A stretch of 31,759 bases of DNA from an uncultured Collinsella sp. GTDB lineage: Bacteria; Actinomycetota; Coriobacteriia; Coriobacteriales; Coriobacteriaceae. The stretch covers positions 1 to 31,759 of the forward strand of contig UQRW01000024.1 of NCBI GenBank assembly GCA_900543515.1, in the 5' to 3' direction. This document shows positions 7,226-14,805 of the stretch, one piece after another. The translations under genes were made by a program, and so were the position numbers. Each line of letters starts with the position of its first letter. Position 1 is the first letter of the stretch. The notes below the pieces were generated by a model. That model was not told the DNA's origin. It saw only the letters and a list, made by a program, of their open reading frames with translations, and did not search any database.

Positions 7226-8545
7226 CTATTCCTCCTCGAGCGTGACCTTGCCGCCCAACAGGCGGTAGTGGTCGAAGAAATCGGGATAGGACTTGTTGAC
7301 GGCCTCGGCGCCGTGGATCACGACCTCGCCGGTGGCGCGACTTGCGGCGATGGCTGCCATCATGGCGATGCGGTGGTCGTTGTGCGAATCGACCTCGCCG
7401 CCGGTAAGGGCATCGACGCCCTTGATGATGAGGTCGTCACCGGCGATGCGCACCTGTGAGCCCAGCGCGGTGAGCTCGCGGGTGGTGGTGACCAGACGGT
7501 CAGATTCCTTGATGCGCAGGCGCGCACAGTCACGGATGAACGTGCGGCCCTGAGCCAGCGAGGCCACGGCCGAGATGACGGGCACCAGGTCGGGAATGTC
7601 GTGGGCGCTCATCTCAAAGCCGGCGAGCTTGTCGGACTGCACGGTGGCGGCGTTGGTGGAGCGCACGATGCGGGCGCCAAAGCGCGAAAGCGCGGCAAGC
7701 ACGTTGCGGTCGCCCTGTGCGGAGCTCAGGGACACACCCTCGACGGTGATGGGGTCGGTTCCGATAGCGCCGGCGCACAGCCAAAAGGCAGCGTTGGACC
7801 AGTCACCCTCGACGGCCACGCTGCCGGGCGTGCGATACGAGCCACTGCTCACGCGGAAGTTTGTGACCTCGGGCTGGCCGTCCCGGGCGGGAATACGCTC
7901 GACGTTGACCTCGACGCCAAAGGCCTTCATGGCCTGGATCGTTAGGTTGATGTAGGGACGGCTCTCAATGAGGCCGGTCACCTGCACGCAGGAGGGCTGG
8001 GCCAGCAGCGGGGCTGCCAGCAGCAGGCCCGAGATGTACTGCGAGCTCACGTTGCCCGGCAGCACAAAGGTGCCCGGGCGCATGCGTCCGTTCGTCTTGA
8101 GCGGAAAACCGCCCAGACCCTGTAGGTCGCAGCCGGCGGCAATGATCTCGTCCGAGAGCGGCGAGAGCGGGCGGGCGCCCAGGCGGCCCTGGCCCACGAA
8201 GGTGGCATCCGCACCCAGCGCGCAGGCGACGGGCAGCATAAAGCGCAGCGTGGAGCCGCTCTCGCCGCAGTCGAGCGTGCCGCCGGCAAGGGCCTTGAGC
8301 AGGCCAAACTCAACACTCTTCATGGTGGGGTGGACCTGGAAGCCGTCCTCGACGGTCTCGATGCGAGCGCCCAGGGCCGTAAGGCAACGCACCGTAGCCT
8401 CGATGTCGGCGCAGGTGGTGTTGCAGGTGACGTGTGTCTCGCCGTTGGCAAGCGCGGCGCAGATGATCAGGCGGTGCGCCATCGACTTGGACGCGATGGC
8501 AGGAACGGTGCCCTTGAGCGGGGACGGGGTGATGCGGGCTAGCAT
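7226..8545 (-). CDS. aroA: 3-phosphoshikimate 1-carboxyvinyltransferase (EPSP synthase)
   Basis: EPSP synthase joins phosphoenolpyruvate to shikimate-3-phosphate; 439 residues, normal length. Substrate motifs seen are KSMAHR (20-25), GESGSTLRFMLP (94-105), QGRLGARPLSPL (119-130), LPGNVSSQYISG (162-173) and, near the C terminus, RIKESDR. The PEP/glyphosate loop reads GESGSTLRF where the E. coli enzyme has GNAGTAMRP, so the position equivalent to Pro101 is Phe. That is common in Clostridia-like enzymes. The ATG overlaps the end of aroB by 7 nt. Confidence 0.98.
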   Translation of the reverse strand: MLARITPSPLKGTVPAIASKSMAHRLIICAALANGETHVTCNTTCADIEATVRCLTALGARIETVEDGFQVHPTMKSVEFGLLKALAGGTLDCGESGSTLRFMLPVACALGADATFVGQGRLGARPLSPLSDEIIAAGCDLQGLGGFPLKTNGRMRPGTFVLPGNVSSQYISGLLLAAPLLAQPSCVQVTGLIESRPYINLTIQAMKAFGVEVNVERIPARDGQPEVTNFRVSSGSYRTPGSVAVEGDWSNAAFWLCAGAIGTDPITVEGVSLSSAQGDRNVLAALSRFGARIVRSTNAATVQSDKLAGFEMSAHDIPDLVPVISAVASLAQGRTFIRDCARLRIKESDRLVTTTRELTALGSQVRIAGDDLIIKGVDALTGGEVDSHNDHRIAMMAAIAASRATGEVVIHGAEAVNKSYPDFFDHYRLLGGKVTLEEE

Positions 8546-9645
8546 GCGGATGCGTCTCCCTTCTGGCCGAGGCCTTCGGCAATGAGTTCGTGGAAAGTGG
8601 AAAGCGGCGTGCGGTCGATGCTGCAGCGGCCAATGCCGTGCGGAATCACCAGATCGATGGTGTCGCCCGCGCGCTTCTTGTCGTGGAGCGCCTCGGCAAA
8701 GACGGCATCGACATCGAGGTCGCAGCGGGTCTTGAGGCCATGGCGGGCGCAGAGTTCCTCAATACGACCGGGCAGTGCAGCATCGCAGACGCCGTGCAGG
8801 GCCGCGGCGCGCGTGATGATGCCCATGCCGATCGACACGCAGTTGCCGTGTCCGAGCTCAAAGTGCTCGCAGGCCTCGACGGCGTGTCCGGCGCTGTGTC
8901 CAAAGTTGAGGAGCTTGCGCTGGTTGGTTTCGCGCTCGTCGGCGACGACCACGGCGCGCTTGATGTCGATATTACGGGCGATGATGAGCGCTACGCGGGC
9001 CACATCGCGGTTGAGCAGCTCCAGCGTGAGCGGGGTCTTCTCCAGCTCGGCGAAAAGCTCCGGGTCGGCGATCACGGCGTGTTTGACAACCTCGCCGCAG
9101 CCGTCGGCGAACTGCTCGGGCGTGAGGGTGGCCAGGCACCCCACGTCGGCGATAACCACGCTCGGCTGCCAAAAGGCGCCGGCCAAGTTCTTGCCTGCAG
9201 CCAAGTCGATGGCGGTCTTGCCGCCCACCGACGAATCCACCATGGCGAGCAGGCTCGTCGGGATCTGCACAAACTTGCAGCCGCGCATGTAGGTAGCGGC
9301 CACAAAGCCCGCCACGTCGCCCACGACGCCGCCGCCGAGTGCCACGATCACGTCGGAGCGCGAAAGCTCGTGCTCGGCCACAAACTCCAAAATTGCAACA
9401 TAGGTTTCGGCGCGCTTATGGGCCTCGCCGGCCTCGAAGGTGCAGATGCTCACCTCGTAGCCTGACGCCTCCAGGCTCTGCTTAACGGGCATCTGGTAGA
9501 GCGGGCCCACGTTGGTGTCCGTCACGATGACGGCCTTGGTGCCGCCAGCAGTGGCGCGCACGAGCGGTCCCGCCTGCTCCAGCAAAAACGTGCCAACATG
9601 CACCTGGTAGGGGCGTGCAGTGTCGATATCGATGGTAATCGCCAT
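8539..9645 (-). CDS. aroB: 3-dehydroquinate synthase
   Basis: This enzyme catalyses step two of the pathway, cyclising DAHP to 3-dehydroquinate with NAD and a divalent metal. It has 368 residues. Motifs are LGGGVVGDVAGFVAATYMRG (103-122), PTSLLAMVDSSVGGKTAID (129-147) and GEVVKHAVI (184-192). The expected metal ligands are Glu185, His250 (in NFGHSAGHAVE) and His266 (in GHGNCVSIGM). The start ATG has AAAGGA upstream in the 36-nt gap after tyrA. The tail overlaps aroA. Confidence 0.98.
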   Translation of the reverse strand: MAITIDIDTARPYQVHVGTFLLEQAGPLVRATAGGTKAVIVTDTNVGPLYQMPVKQSLEASGYEVSICTFEAGEAHKRAETYVAILEFVAEHELSRSDVIVALGGGVVGDVAGFVAATYMRGCKFVQIPTSLLAMVDSSVGGKTAIDLAAGKNLAGAFWQPSVVIADVGCLATLTPEQFADGCGEVVKHAVIADPELFAELEKTPLTLELLNRDVARVALIIARNIDIKRAVVVADERETNQRKLLNFGHSAGHAVEACEHFELGHGNCVSIGMGIITRAAALHGVCDAALPGRIEELCARHGLKTRCDLDVDAVFAEALHDKKRAGDTIDLVIPHGIGRCSIDRTPLSTFHELIAEGLGQKGDASAC

Positions 9646-9681
9646 AAGCTTCGGTCCTTTCGACCTGGCGTGATAGGTGGT

Positions 9682-10596
9682 TTAGTGGGAGGCCTCGTCG
9701 TCGAGCGCGCGCTTGATACGGTCGCCCTCGGCAAGGAGGTTTTCCAGATAGCGCTGGTCGTGGTCTTTGAGCGCTCGGCTGTAGGCTCCGAGTGCCTCGA
9801 TCAGATGGTCAATCTCGAAGGCGAGCGCGTCGGCGTCGTCGATCATGAGTTCCGACCACATCTGGGGGTTGAGGTGCGCCACGCGGGTAAGGTCGCGGTA
9901 GCTACCGGCCGAAAACCCGTGGTGTACCTGGGCGGTCGGGCTTTTGACGTAGGCGTTTGAGACGACGTGTGCGAGCTGGCTCGTGAAGGCGATGACGCGG
10001 TCGTGCTCGGCGGCGCTGGTCACGCTGAACTTGCCAAAGCCCAAGGGGCGCACCATCTCGCGCACCTGGCCCAAAAGCTCCAGTTTGAGCGCATCGTCCA
10101 CCGCGGGCGGCACGAGCACGAGTGGCGCGCCCTGGAACAGGTCGGCGCGGGAGTGCGCATAGCCCGAGTACTGCGTGCCCGCCATGGGGTGCGCGCCCAC
10201 AAAGTAAAAGCCGTGCTCGCGGGCAAGCTCAAAGGCGCGCTCGCACACGATGCCCTTGACGCCCACCGTGTCGATCACCACGGGGCCCATGATGGCCTCG
10301 GTGTCGGTGGCGTCGGCGAGCGCCTGGGCGTGCGCCTCGAGCCACTCGATGCATGCCTCGGGATAGCAGGCAAGGACGATGATGTCGCATTCGCCGAGTG
10401 TCTTGTCGTTGAGCTCTCCGGCGACAGTGCCCATGCTGGCAGCCGTCATGACATCGTCATCGGGGTCCCAGGCCAGCACTCGGACGCCCGCCTGCGCATA
10501 GCCGCGGGCAAAACTGCCGCCGATGAGGCCAAGGCCGACGATGCCGGCACACTTGGGGCCGCCCTGGTTAACGCGCGCGTTTCTCGCCGTACCCAT
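9682..10596 (-). CDS. tyrA: Prephenate dehydrogenase
   Basis: This NAD(P)-dependent enzyme oxidatively decarboxylates prephenate to 4-hydroxyphenylpyruvate, committing carbon to tyrosine. At 304 residues it is the monofunctional type, with no chorismate mutase domain. The Rossmann motif GLGLIGGS is at 21-28, followed by the family blocks GAHPMAGTQYSG and FTSQLAHVVSNAY, the latter with the expected catalytic histidine. No ACT domain is present. Its ATG lies three nucleotides after the aroF stop, with GGAG overlapping that stop. It must depend on the PheA mutase domain for prephenate. Confidence 0.95.
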   Translation of the reverse strand: MGTARNARVNQGGPKCAGIVGLGLIGGSFARGYAQAGVRVLAWDPDDDVMTAASMGTVAGELNDKTLGECDIIVLACYPEACIEWLEAHAQALADATDTEAIMGPVVIDTVGVKGIVCERAFELAREHGFYFVGAHPMAGTQYSGYAHSRADLFQGAPLVLVPPAVDDALKLELLGQVREMVRPLGFGKFSVTSAAEHDRVIAFTSQLAHVVSNAYVKSPTAQVHHGFSAGSYRDLTRVAHLNPQMWSELMIDDADALAFEIDHLIEALGAYSRALKDHDQRYLENLLAEGDRIKRALDDEASH

Positions 10597-10599
10597 GGG

Positions 10600-11622
10600 C
10601 TACTCCATGGTCTCTTGGCAGACAACCTCGCGGATGGCTCGGATGCGGCGCATGGTGTCGTCGAACTGATCGGGGGTGAGGGCCTGGGCGCCGTCGGACC
10701 AGGCGCGGCTCGGCTCGTCGTGGACCTCGATCTCCAGGCCGTTGGCACCACAGGCGGTCGCGGCGAGCGCCATGGGCTCAACGTAGCGGGTGTAGCCGGT
10801 GGCGTGGCTGGGGTCGGCGACGACGGGCAGGTGCGACAGGTGGTGCAGCACCGGCACGGCGTTGAGGTCGAAGGTATTGCGGGTGCGGGTCTCGAAGGTG
10901 CGGATGCCGCGCTCGCACAGGATGACGTTGTCGTTGCCCTCGCTCATGATGTACTCGGCGGCCATGAGCAGCTCATCGATCGTGCCGGACATGCCGCGCT
11001 TAAGCAAGACCGGAGTCTTGGTCTTGCCGACCTCTTTGAGCAGAGGGAAGTTCTGGGCGTTGCGGGCGCCGATCTGCATGACGTCGATCTTCTTGTCCAG
11101 GAAGACCTGCACGTCGCGTGGGTCCATGATCTCGGTGACGATCGGCATGTCGAGCTCGGCAGACGCCTCGCACAGCAGGTCGAGGCCGGCAGGGCCCATG
11201 CCCTGGTAGGCGTAGGGGGAGGTGCGGGGCTTGTAGGCACCGCCGCGCAGCATCGTGGCGCCGGCGGCCTTTACGCGACGTGCGATGCGGATGAGGTTCT
11301 CGCCCTCGACGGAGCAGGGACCGGCGATGACCTGGAACTGGTCGCCGCCGATCTTGACGCCGTGGCCGCAGTCGATGACGGAGTCCTCGGGGTGGAACTT
11401 GCGGTTGGCGCGCTTGAACGGCTCGGAGACGCGCTGCACACGCTCGACGACATCCATGGACTCGAGCAGGAACGGGTCGATCTTGGTCGTATCGCCCACC
11501 AGGCCGATGATCGTCTCGTTCTCGCCGCGCGAGACATCGGTCTTCAGGCCCTTTTTCTCAATCCAGCTGACGATATGGCCGACGGCCTCGTCGCTGGCGC
11601 TCTGCTTTAAAATTGCAATCAT
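10600..11622 (-). CDS. aroF: 3-deoxy-7-phosphoheptulonate synthase (type I-beta, with N-terminal regulatory domain)
   Basis: DAHP synthase is the entry enzyme, condensing PEP with erythrose-4-phosphate. The 340-residue protein has an N-terminal ferredoxin-like domain (about 1-67, MIAILKQSASDEAVG onward) fused to the KDOPS-like barrel, the layout of the Thermotoga maritima enzyme. In that family the extra domain gives tyrosine/phenylalanine feedback. Barrel motifs are FHPEDSVID (76-84), AGPCSVEG (100-107) with the metal Cys103, RGGAYKPRTSPY (126-137), QIGARNAQN, LLKRG and DPSHATG. The ATG at 11622 is chosen over an upstream in-frame ATG at 11670. It has GAGGTGAG upstream, it matches the family start, and the upstream ATG falls within a hairpin. 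First gene of the operon. Confidence 0.97.
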   Translation of the reverse strand: MIAILKQSASDEAVGHIVSWIEKKGLKTDVSRGENETIIGLVGDTTKIDPFLLESMDVVERVQRVSEPFKRANRKFHPEDSVIDCGHGVKIGGDQFQVIAGPCSVEGENLIRIARRVKAAGATMLRGGAYKPRTSPYAYQGMGPAGLDLLCEASAELDMPIVTEIMDPRDVQVFLDKKIDVMQIGARNAQNFPLLKEVGKTKTPVLLKRGMSGTIDELLMAAEYIMSEGNDNVILCERGIRTFETRTRNTFDLNAVPVLHHLSHLPVVADPSHATGYTRYVEPMALAATACGANGLEIEVHDEPSRAWSDGAQALTPDQFDDTMRRIRAIREVVCQETME

Positions 11623-11632
11623 GGTGTGCCTC

Positions 11633-11695
11633 TCACCTCGATGGATAATCCTTGCAAAAACGGCCCGCATCGCGAGCCGTGTATATATGGTGCAT
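11633..11695 (-). other. Possible 20-codon leader reading frame before aroF
   Basis: An ATG at 11695-11693 opens a 20-codon frame (residues begin MHHIYTARD, end KDYPSR) that stops with TGA at 11635-11633, 10 nt before the aroF start. It contains two Tyr and one Phe codon, and its middle spans a terminator-like hairpin. No Shine-Dalgarno site precedes it. It would be translated only if the transcript starts at or next to the ATG, which the nearby -10 candidate would permit. Chance is a real alternative. Confidence 0.25.
11656..11680 (-). terminator. Terminator-like hairpin in the aro operon leader (candidate attenuator)
   Basis: On the minus strand ACGGCTCGC (11680-11672) pairs with GCGGGCCGT (11668-11660) through nine pairs including one U-G, with a 3-nt loop, followed by TTTTT (11660-11656). 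It lies about 35 nt before the aroF ATG and downstream of the best -10 candidate, so it would be transcribed before aroF. Confidence 0.5.
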
Positions 11696-11703
11696 GAGAG
11701 TTT

Positions 11704-11732
11704 ATACTATCTGACTCGCTTTTGCCTTCTAA
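11704..11732 (-). promoter_or_regulatory. Candidate aro operon promoter
   Basis: Minus strand TTAGAA (11732-11727) and TAGTAT (11709-11704) are 17 bp apart. The predicted start falls at about 11695-11697, at the ATG of the short leader frame. An inverted copy of the leader GC arm (GCGGGCCGTT, plus strand 11734-11743) lies just upstream of the -35. The -35 matches poorly and a TATATA at 11682-11687 is another possible -10. Confidence 0.35.
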
Positions 11733-11785
11733 AGCGGGCCGTTGCGCCGCGTCTCCCACGTAATTGCAAAGCTTTTTCTTTTATT

Positions 11786-11815
11786 TTGATAGCCCGTGGT
11801 GCACTTGGGTATAAT
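11786..11815 (+). promoter_or_regulatory. Promoter of tRNA-Arg(CCG)
   Basis: TTGATA (11786-11791) and a perfect TATAAT (11810-11815) are separated by 18 bp. Transcription would start about 5 nt before the tRNA, as expected for a stable RNA. It is divergent from the aro promoter region. Confidence 0.8.
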
Positions 11816-11826
11816 GCCAAACGTTG

Positions 11827-11903
11827 GCCCTATTAGCTCAGGGGATTAGAGCGTCTGCCTCCGGAGCAGAAGGCCGTTGGTTCGAATCCAACATGGGGCA
11901 CCA
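11827..11903 (+). tRNA. tRNA-Arg (anticodon CCG)
   Basis: The cloverleaf is complete: acceptor GCCCTAT/ATGGGGC with one T-G pair, D stem GCTC/GAGC, anticodon stem TCTGC/GCAGA with loop CTCCGGA giving CCG, T stem GTTGG/CCAAC with loop TTCGAAT, discriminator A. CCA is encoded at 11901-11903. It reads CGG arginine codons. Confidence 0.97.
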
Positions 11904-11914
11904 TCGAACGTAAG

Positions 11915-11950
11915 ACCGTCCGAACCTCGCATGGTCCGGGCGGTTTTCTT
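11915..11950 (+). terminator. Intrinsic terminator after tRNA-Arg(CCG)
   Basis: ACCGTCCGAACC (11915-11926) pairs with GGTCCGGGCGGT (11933-11944) apart from one A-C mismatch and one T-G pair, and is followed by TTTTCTT. It should end the tRNA transcript, although the ATPase gene starts only about 30 nt later. Confidence 0.8.
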
Positions 11951-11978
11951 ATACCGACGCGACGTGATGGGACGTGGT

Positions 11979-14702
11979 ATGGCAGCAACGGATATCGAGC
12001 GCGGACTCTCAACCGCCGAGGTCGAGGAGCGCATCGCCGCCGGTAAGATCAACCGCAACATGGAGCTCAAGACCAAGTCGGTCAAAGAGCTCATCATCGA
12101 GAACCTCTGCACGCTGTTCAATTTGATCAACGTGATCTTGGCGTTCCTGGTCATTTTGACCGGTTCGTTTAAGAACCTGACGTTCCTGTTTGTGGTGTTC
12201 CTCAATACCGCTATTGGCGTCATTCAATCCATGCGGTCCAAGAAGATGGTCGATAAGCTCACGCTGCTGACCTCTAAGAAGGCCATCGCGGTGCGCGACG
12301 GTGCCGAGGTGGAGCTCGACTTGGACCAGATCGTGCTCGACGACATCATCCGCCTGGGGCGCGGCGACCAGATTCCCGCTGACGCCGTGGTGGTTTCCGG
12401 CGAAGCGCTCGTGAACGAGAGCCTGCTGACGGGCGAGAGCGACCTTATTAAGAAGCAGCCCGGTTCCGAGCTCATGAGCGGCAGTTTTATCGACTCGGGC
12501 CTGCTGCGCGCTCGCGTGATCCATGTCGGCGCCGACAACTACGTGGCTAAGATCAATAACGAGGCCAAATACGTCAAAAAGGTCAATTCCGAGATCATGA
12601 ATGCGCTTAACGCCATCGTGCGCTTTGCGAGCATCATCATGATCCCGCTCGGTTTGGCGTTGTTTGCCTCGAGTGTGAGCGAGCTGTGGGATGCCGCGGG
12701 AACCCCGGGCGATAGCGCGCTTTCGTGGTGCTTCTCCGAGCTGTTGGCTGGTCATGTGCCTTCGTCGGCGCTGCTGTCCACGGTGGGTGCCCTGCTGGGC
12801 ATGATCCCGCAAGGCCTGGTGCTGCTGACCTCGTCGGTGCTCGCCATCGCCACGGTGCGCCTGGCCCGCCGCAAGGTGCTGGCACAGCAGCTCTACTGCA
12901 TCGAGACGCTCGCTCGCGTTGACGTGCTGTGCCTGGACAAGACGGGCACCATCACGTCGGGCCGCATGGAGGTCGAGGGCACGTATCCGCTGCCGGTTGA
13001 GGGCGTGAGCCTAGACGCCGGCTCGGACGAGGCGGCCGTTCCCGTCGATACCACGGTGCTCGATTTTGCGCTGGCTAACGTGGCGCGTGCGACTTCGGCC
13101 GATGCCAACGAGACCTGCCAGGCGCTGCTCAACTATTACGCCGATCGCCCGGTCGAGGTGTCTGAGCCGCTGTCGGTCATTCCGTTCTCGTCCTCCAAAA
13201 AGTGGAGCGGCGCGTCGTTTGCGCAGGGCTCCTATGTGATGGGTGCGGCGCAGTTTGTGCTCTCCGATCGTGTGTTTTCGCAGGTCGAGAACCGTGTCGC
13301 CGAGCTTGCCGATACCTGCCGCGTGCTCGTGGTGGCGCGCGTGGACGGCTTTTCGCCCGATGGCGATATGGTGGGCGAGGCCGAGCCCGTGGGCTTTGTG
13401 ACCATCCGCGACGAGATCCGTACTTCGGCGGCCGAAACCATCGGCTACTTTAACGAGCAGGGCGTGACCCTCAACGTGATCAGTGGCGACGACCCGCGTA
13501 CGGTGTCGTCGATCGCGCGCGTGGTGGGCGTGCCGGGGGCGGACGCTTATGTGGACGCCACGACGCTCGATACGCCGGCCAAGCTCGATGCCGCAGTGGA
13601 CCGCTACCATGTCTTTGGTCGTGTGACCCCGCAGCAGAAGCGCGAGCTCGTGCAGGCGCTCAAGCGCCGCGAGCACACCGTGGCCATGACGGGCGACGGC
13701 GTCAACGACGTGCTAGCGCTCAAGGAGGCCGACTGCTCCGTCGCCATGGCGGCCGGCTCCGATGCCGCGCGCAACGTGGCCGAGATCGTACTCGTCGACA
13801 ACGACTTTGCCTCGATGCCCGCCGTGGTGGCCGAGGGCCGTCGCTCCATCAACAACCTGCAGCGTTCGGCCTCGCTGTTCCTGACCAAGACGCTGTTCTC
13901 GATGGGCCTGGCGGCGCTGTGCATCGCACTGCCGCCGTACCCCTTCGAGCCCATCCAGATGACGCTCATCAACTTCTTCTGCATCGGCGCGCCGGGCTTT
14001 GTGTTGGGCCTGGAGCCCAACAATGCTCGCGTGAAGGGATCGTTCCTGACGAACGTACTCAAGCGTGCACTACCGGCGTCGATTGCGGTCATTTTGGCTG
14101 CGGCGCTCGATATCTTTGTGGCGCGCGTGTTTGGCTTTAGCCAGCTTACGCTGTCTACGATGTGCCTGCTTACGTCGTGCGCGGCGAGCGTCAGCCTAAT
14201 CTGGCGCATCTCGCAGCCTCTCACGCCCTTACGTGTGGTGCTCTTTGTGTTTGTAGTCGCCGGCATCCTGGTGGGCGTTATCGGATTCCCGGAGCTGCTG
14301 TCTATTGCCAACCTGTCGATGGGCCAGATGGTTATCTTGGCTGTTATCGTGGTCTTTACCTGCTCGGTGTTCTTTAAGCTCGCCACGATGATGGATTCGC
14401 TCAAGCCGCGTCGTCGTCATGCCGCAACTGGTTTTGGCCGCGGTGTGCGCGTCCGCCTGGGTCGCGGTGGCGGCAAGGTGAGCTCGACGGGCTCGACGGC
14501 CGAACGTTTTGCCAAGCGCGTCGCCGCCGACATGGCGCAGCGCCGCGAAGATCGCACCGCTCGCGAGGCCGAGGCCCGCGCACTCGAGGGCGTGGCCCAG
14601 GCCCAGCCCAAGAAAAAGAAGAGTACCGGAGCCAAGCGCTCTCGCGTGACCAAGTCCGCCCAAGGCATCAAAGTCTCGATGCCAAGCAAAAAGAAGAAGT
14701 AA
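11979..14702 (+). CDS. P-type cation-transporting ATPase (CtpE/CaxP-like, probable calcium transporter) with basic C-terminal tail
   Basis: A 907-residue HAD-type ion pump with actuator TGES (151-154), phosphorylation site DKTGT (320-324), nucleotide-domain SSKKWSG (405-411) and hinge TGDGVND (571-577). The M4 ion-site motif is PQGL (277-280), where mycobacterial CtpE has PEGL. The sequence after it (LVLLTSSVLAIATVRLARR) matches the CtpE/pneumococcal CaxP group, linked to Ca transport. About ten membrane segments are visible. The last 100 residues (about 808-907) are a Lys/Arg/Ala-rich cytoplasmic tail ending in KKKK, with no counterpart known to me. ATG 11979 is chosen as it directly precedes the conserved start; ATG 11967 is in frame and equally poor in ribosome site. 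The ion is inferred. Confidence 0.85.
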   Translation: MAATDIERGLSTAEVEERIAAGKINRNMELKTKSVKELIIENLCTLFNLINVILAFLVILTGSFKNLTFLFVVFLNTAIGVIQSMRSKKMVDKLTLLTSKKAIAVRDGAEVELDLDQIVLDDIIRLGRGDQIPADAVVVSGEALVNESLLTGESDLIKKQPGSELMSGSFIDSGLLRARVIHVGADNYVAKINNEAKYVKKVNSEIMNALNAIVRFASIIMIPLGLALFASSVSELWDAAGTPGDSALSWCFSELLAGHVPSSALLSTVGALLGMIPQGLVLLTSSVLAIATVRLARRKVLAQQLYCIETLARVDVLCLDKTGTITSGRMEVEGTYPLPVEGVSLDAGSDEAAVPVDTTVLDFALANVARATSADANETCQALLNYYADRPVEVSEPLSVIPFSSSKKWSGASFAQGSYVMGAAQFVLSDRVFSQVENRVAELADTCRVLVVARVDGFSPDGDMVGEAEPVGFVTIRDEIRTSAAETIGYFNEQGVTLNVISGDDPRTVSSIARVVGVPGADAYVDATTLDTPAKLDAAVDRYHVFGRVTPQQKRELVQALKRREHTVAMTGDGVNDVLALKEADCSVAMAAGSDAARNVAEIVLVDNDFASMPAVVAEGRRSINNLQRSASLFLTKTLFSMGLAALCIALPPYPFEPIQMTLINFFCIGAPGFVLGLEPNNARVKGSFLTNVLKRALPASIAVILAAALDIFVARVFGFSQLTLSTMCLLTSCAASVSLIWRISQPLTPLRVVLFVFVVAGILVGVIGFPELLSIANLSMGQMVILAVIVVFTCSVFFKLATMMDSLKPRRRHAATGFGRGVRVRLGRGGGKVSSTGSTAERFAKRVAADMAQRREDRTAREAEARALEGVAQAQPKKKKSTGAKRSRVTKSAQGIKVSMPSKKKK

Positions 14703-14805
14703 CTACGCGCCCTGCCGATGTTGAATTGGTGCCTTGCTCCTGTGGGGCCGTGGCGATGTTATGCTCTAACCTCGATTGTTTGAATTGCTTCGAAAAGAGG
14801 ATGCC

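Noticed and set aside
9967..11610. Long open frame of 547 codons on the plus strand opposite tyrA and aroF
   Set aside because: Antisense shadow caused by third-position G/C bias in real genes; no family resemblance.
11623..11826. T-box or known riboswitch in front of aroF
   Set aside because: No T-box core (AGGGUGGNACCGCG) or recognised aptamer pattern is present; only the arm repeats and hairpin are supported.
3056..11905. tRNA 3' ends as integrase attachment sites
   Set aside because: The shared 3' sequence is short and explained by tRNA homology; no integrase or phage gene lies between.
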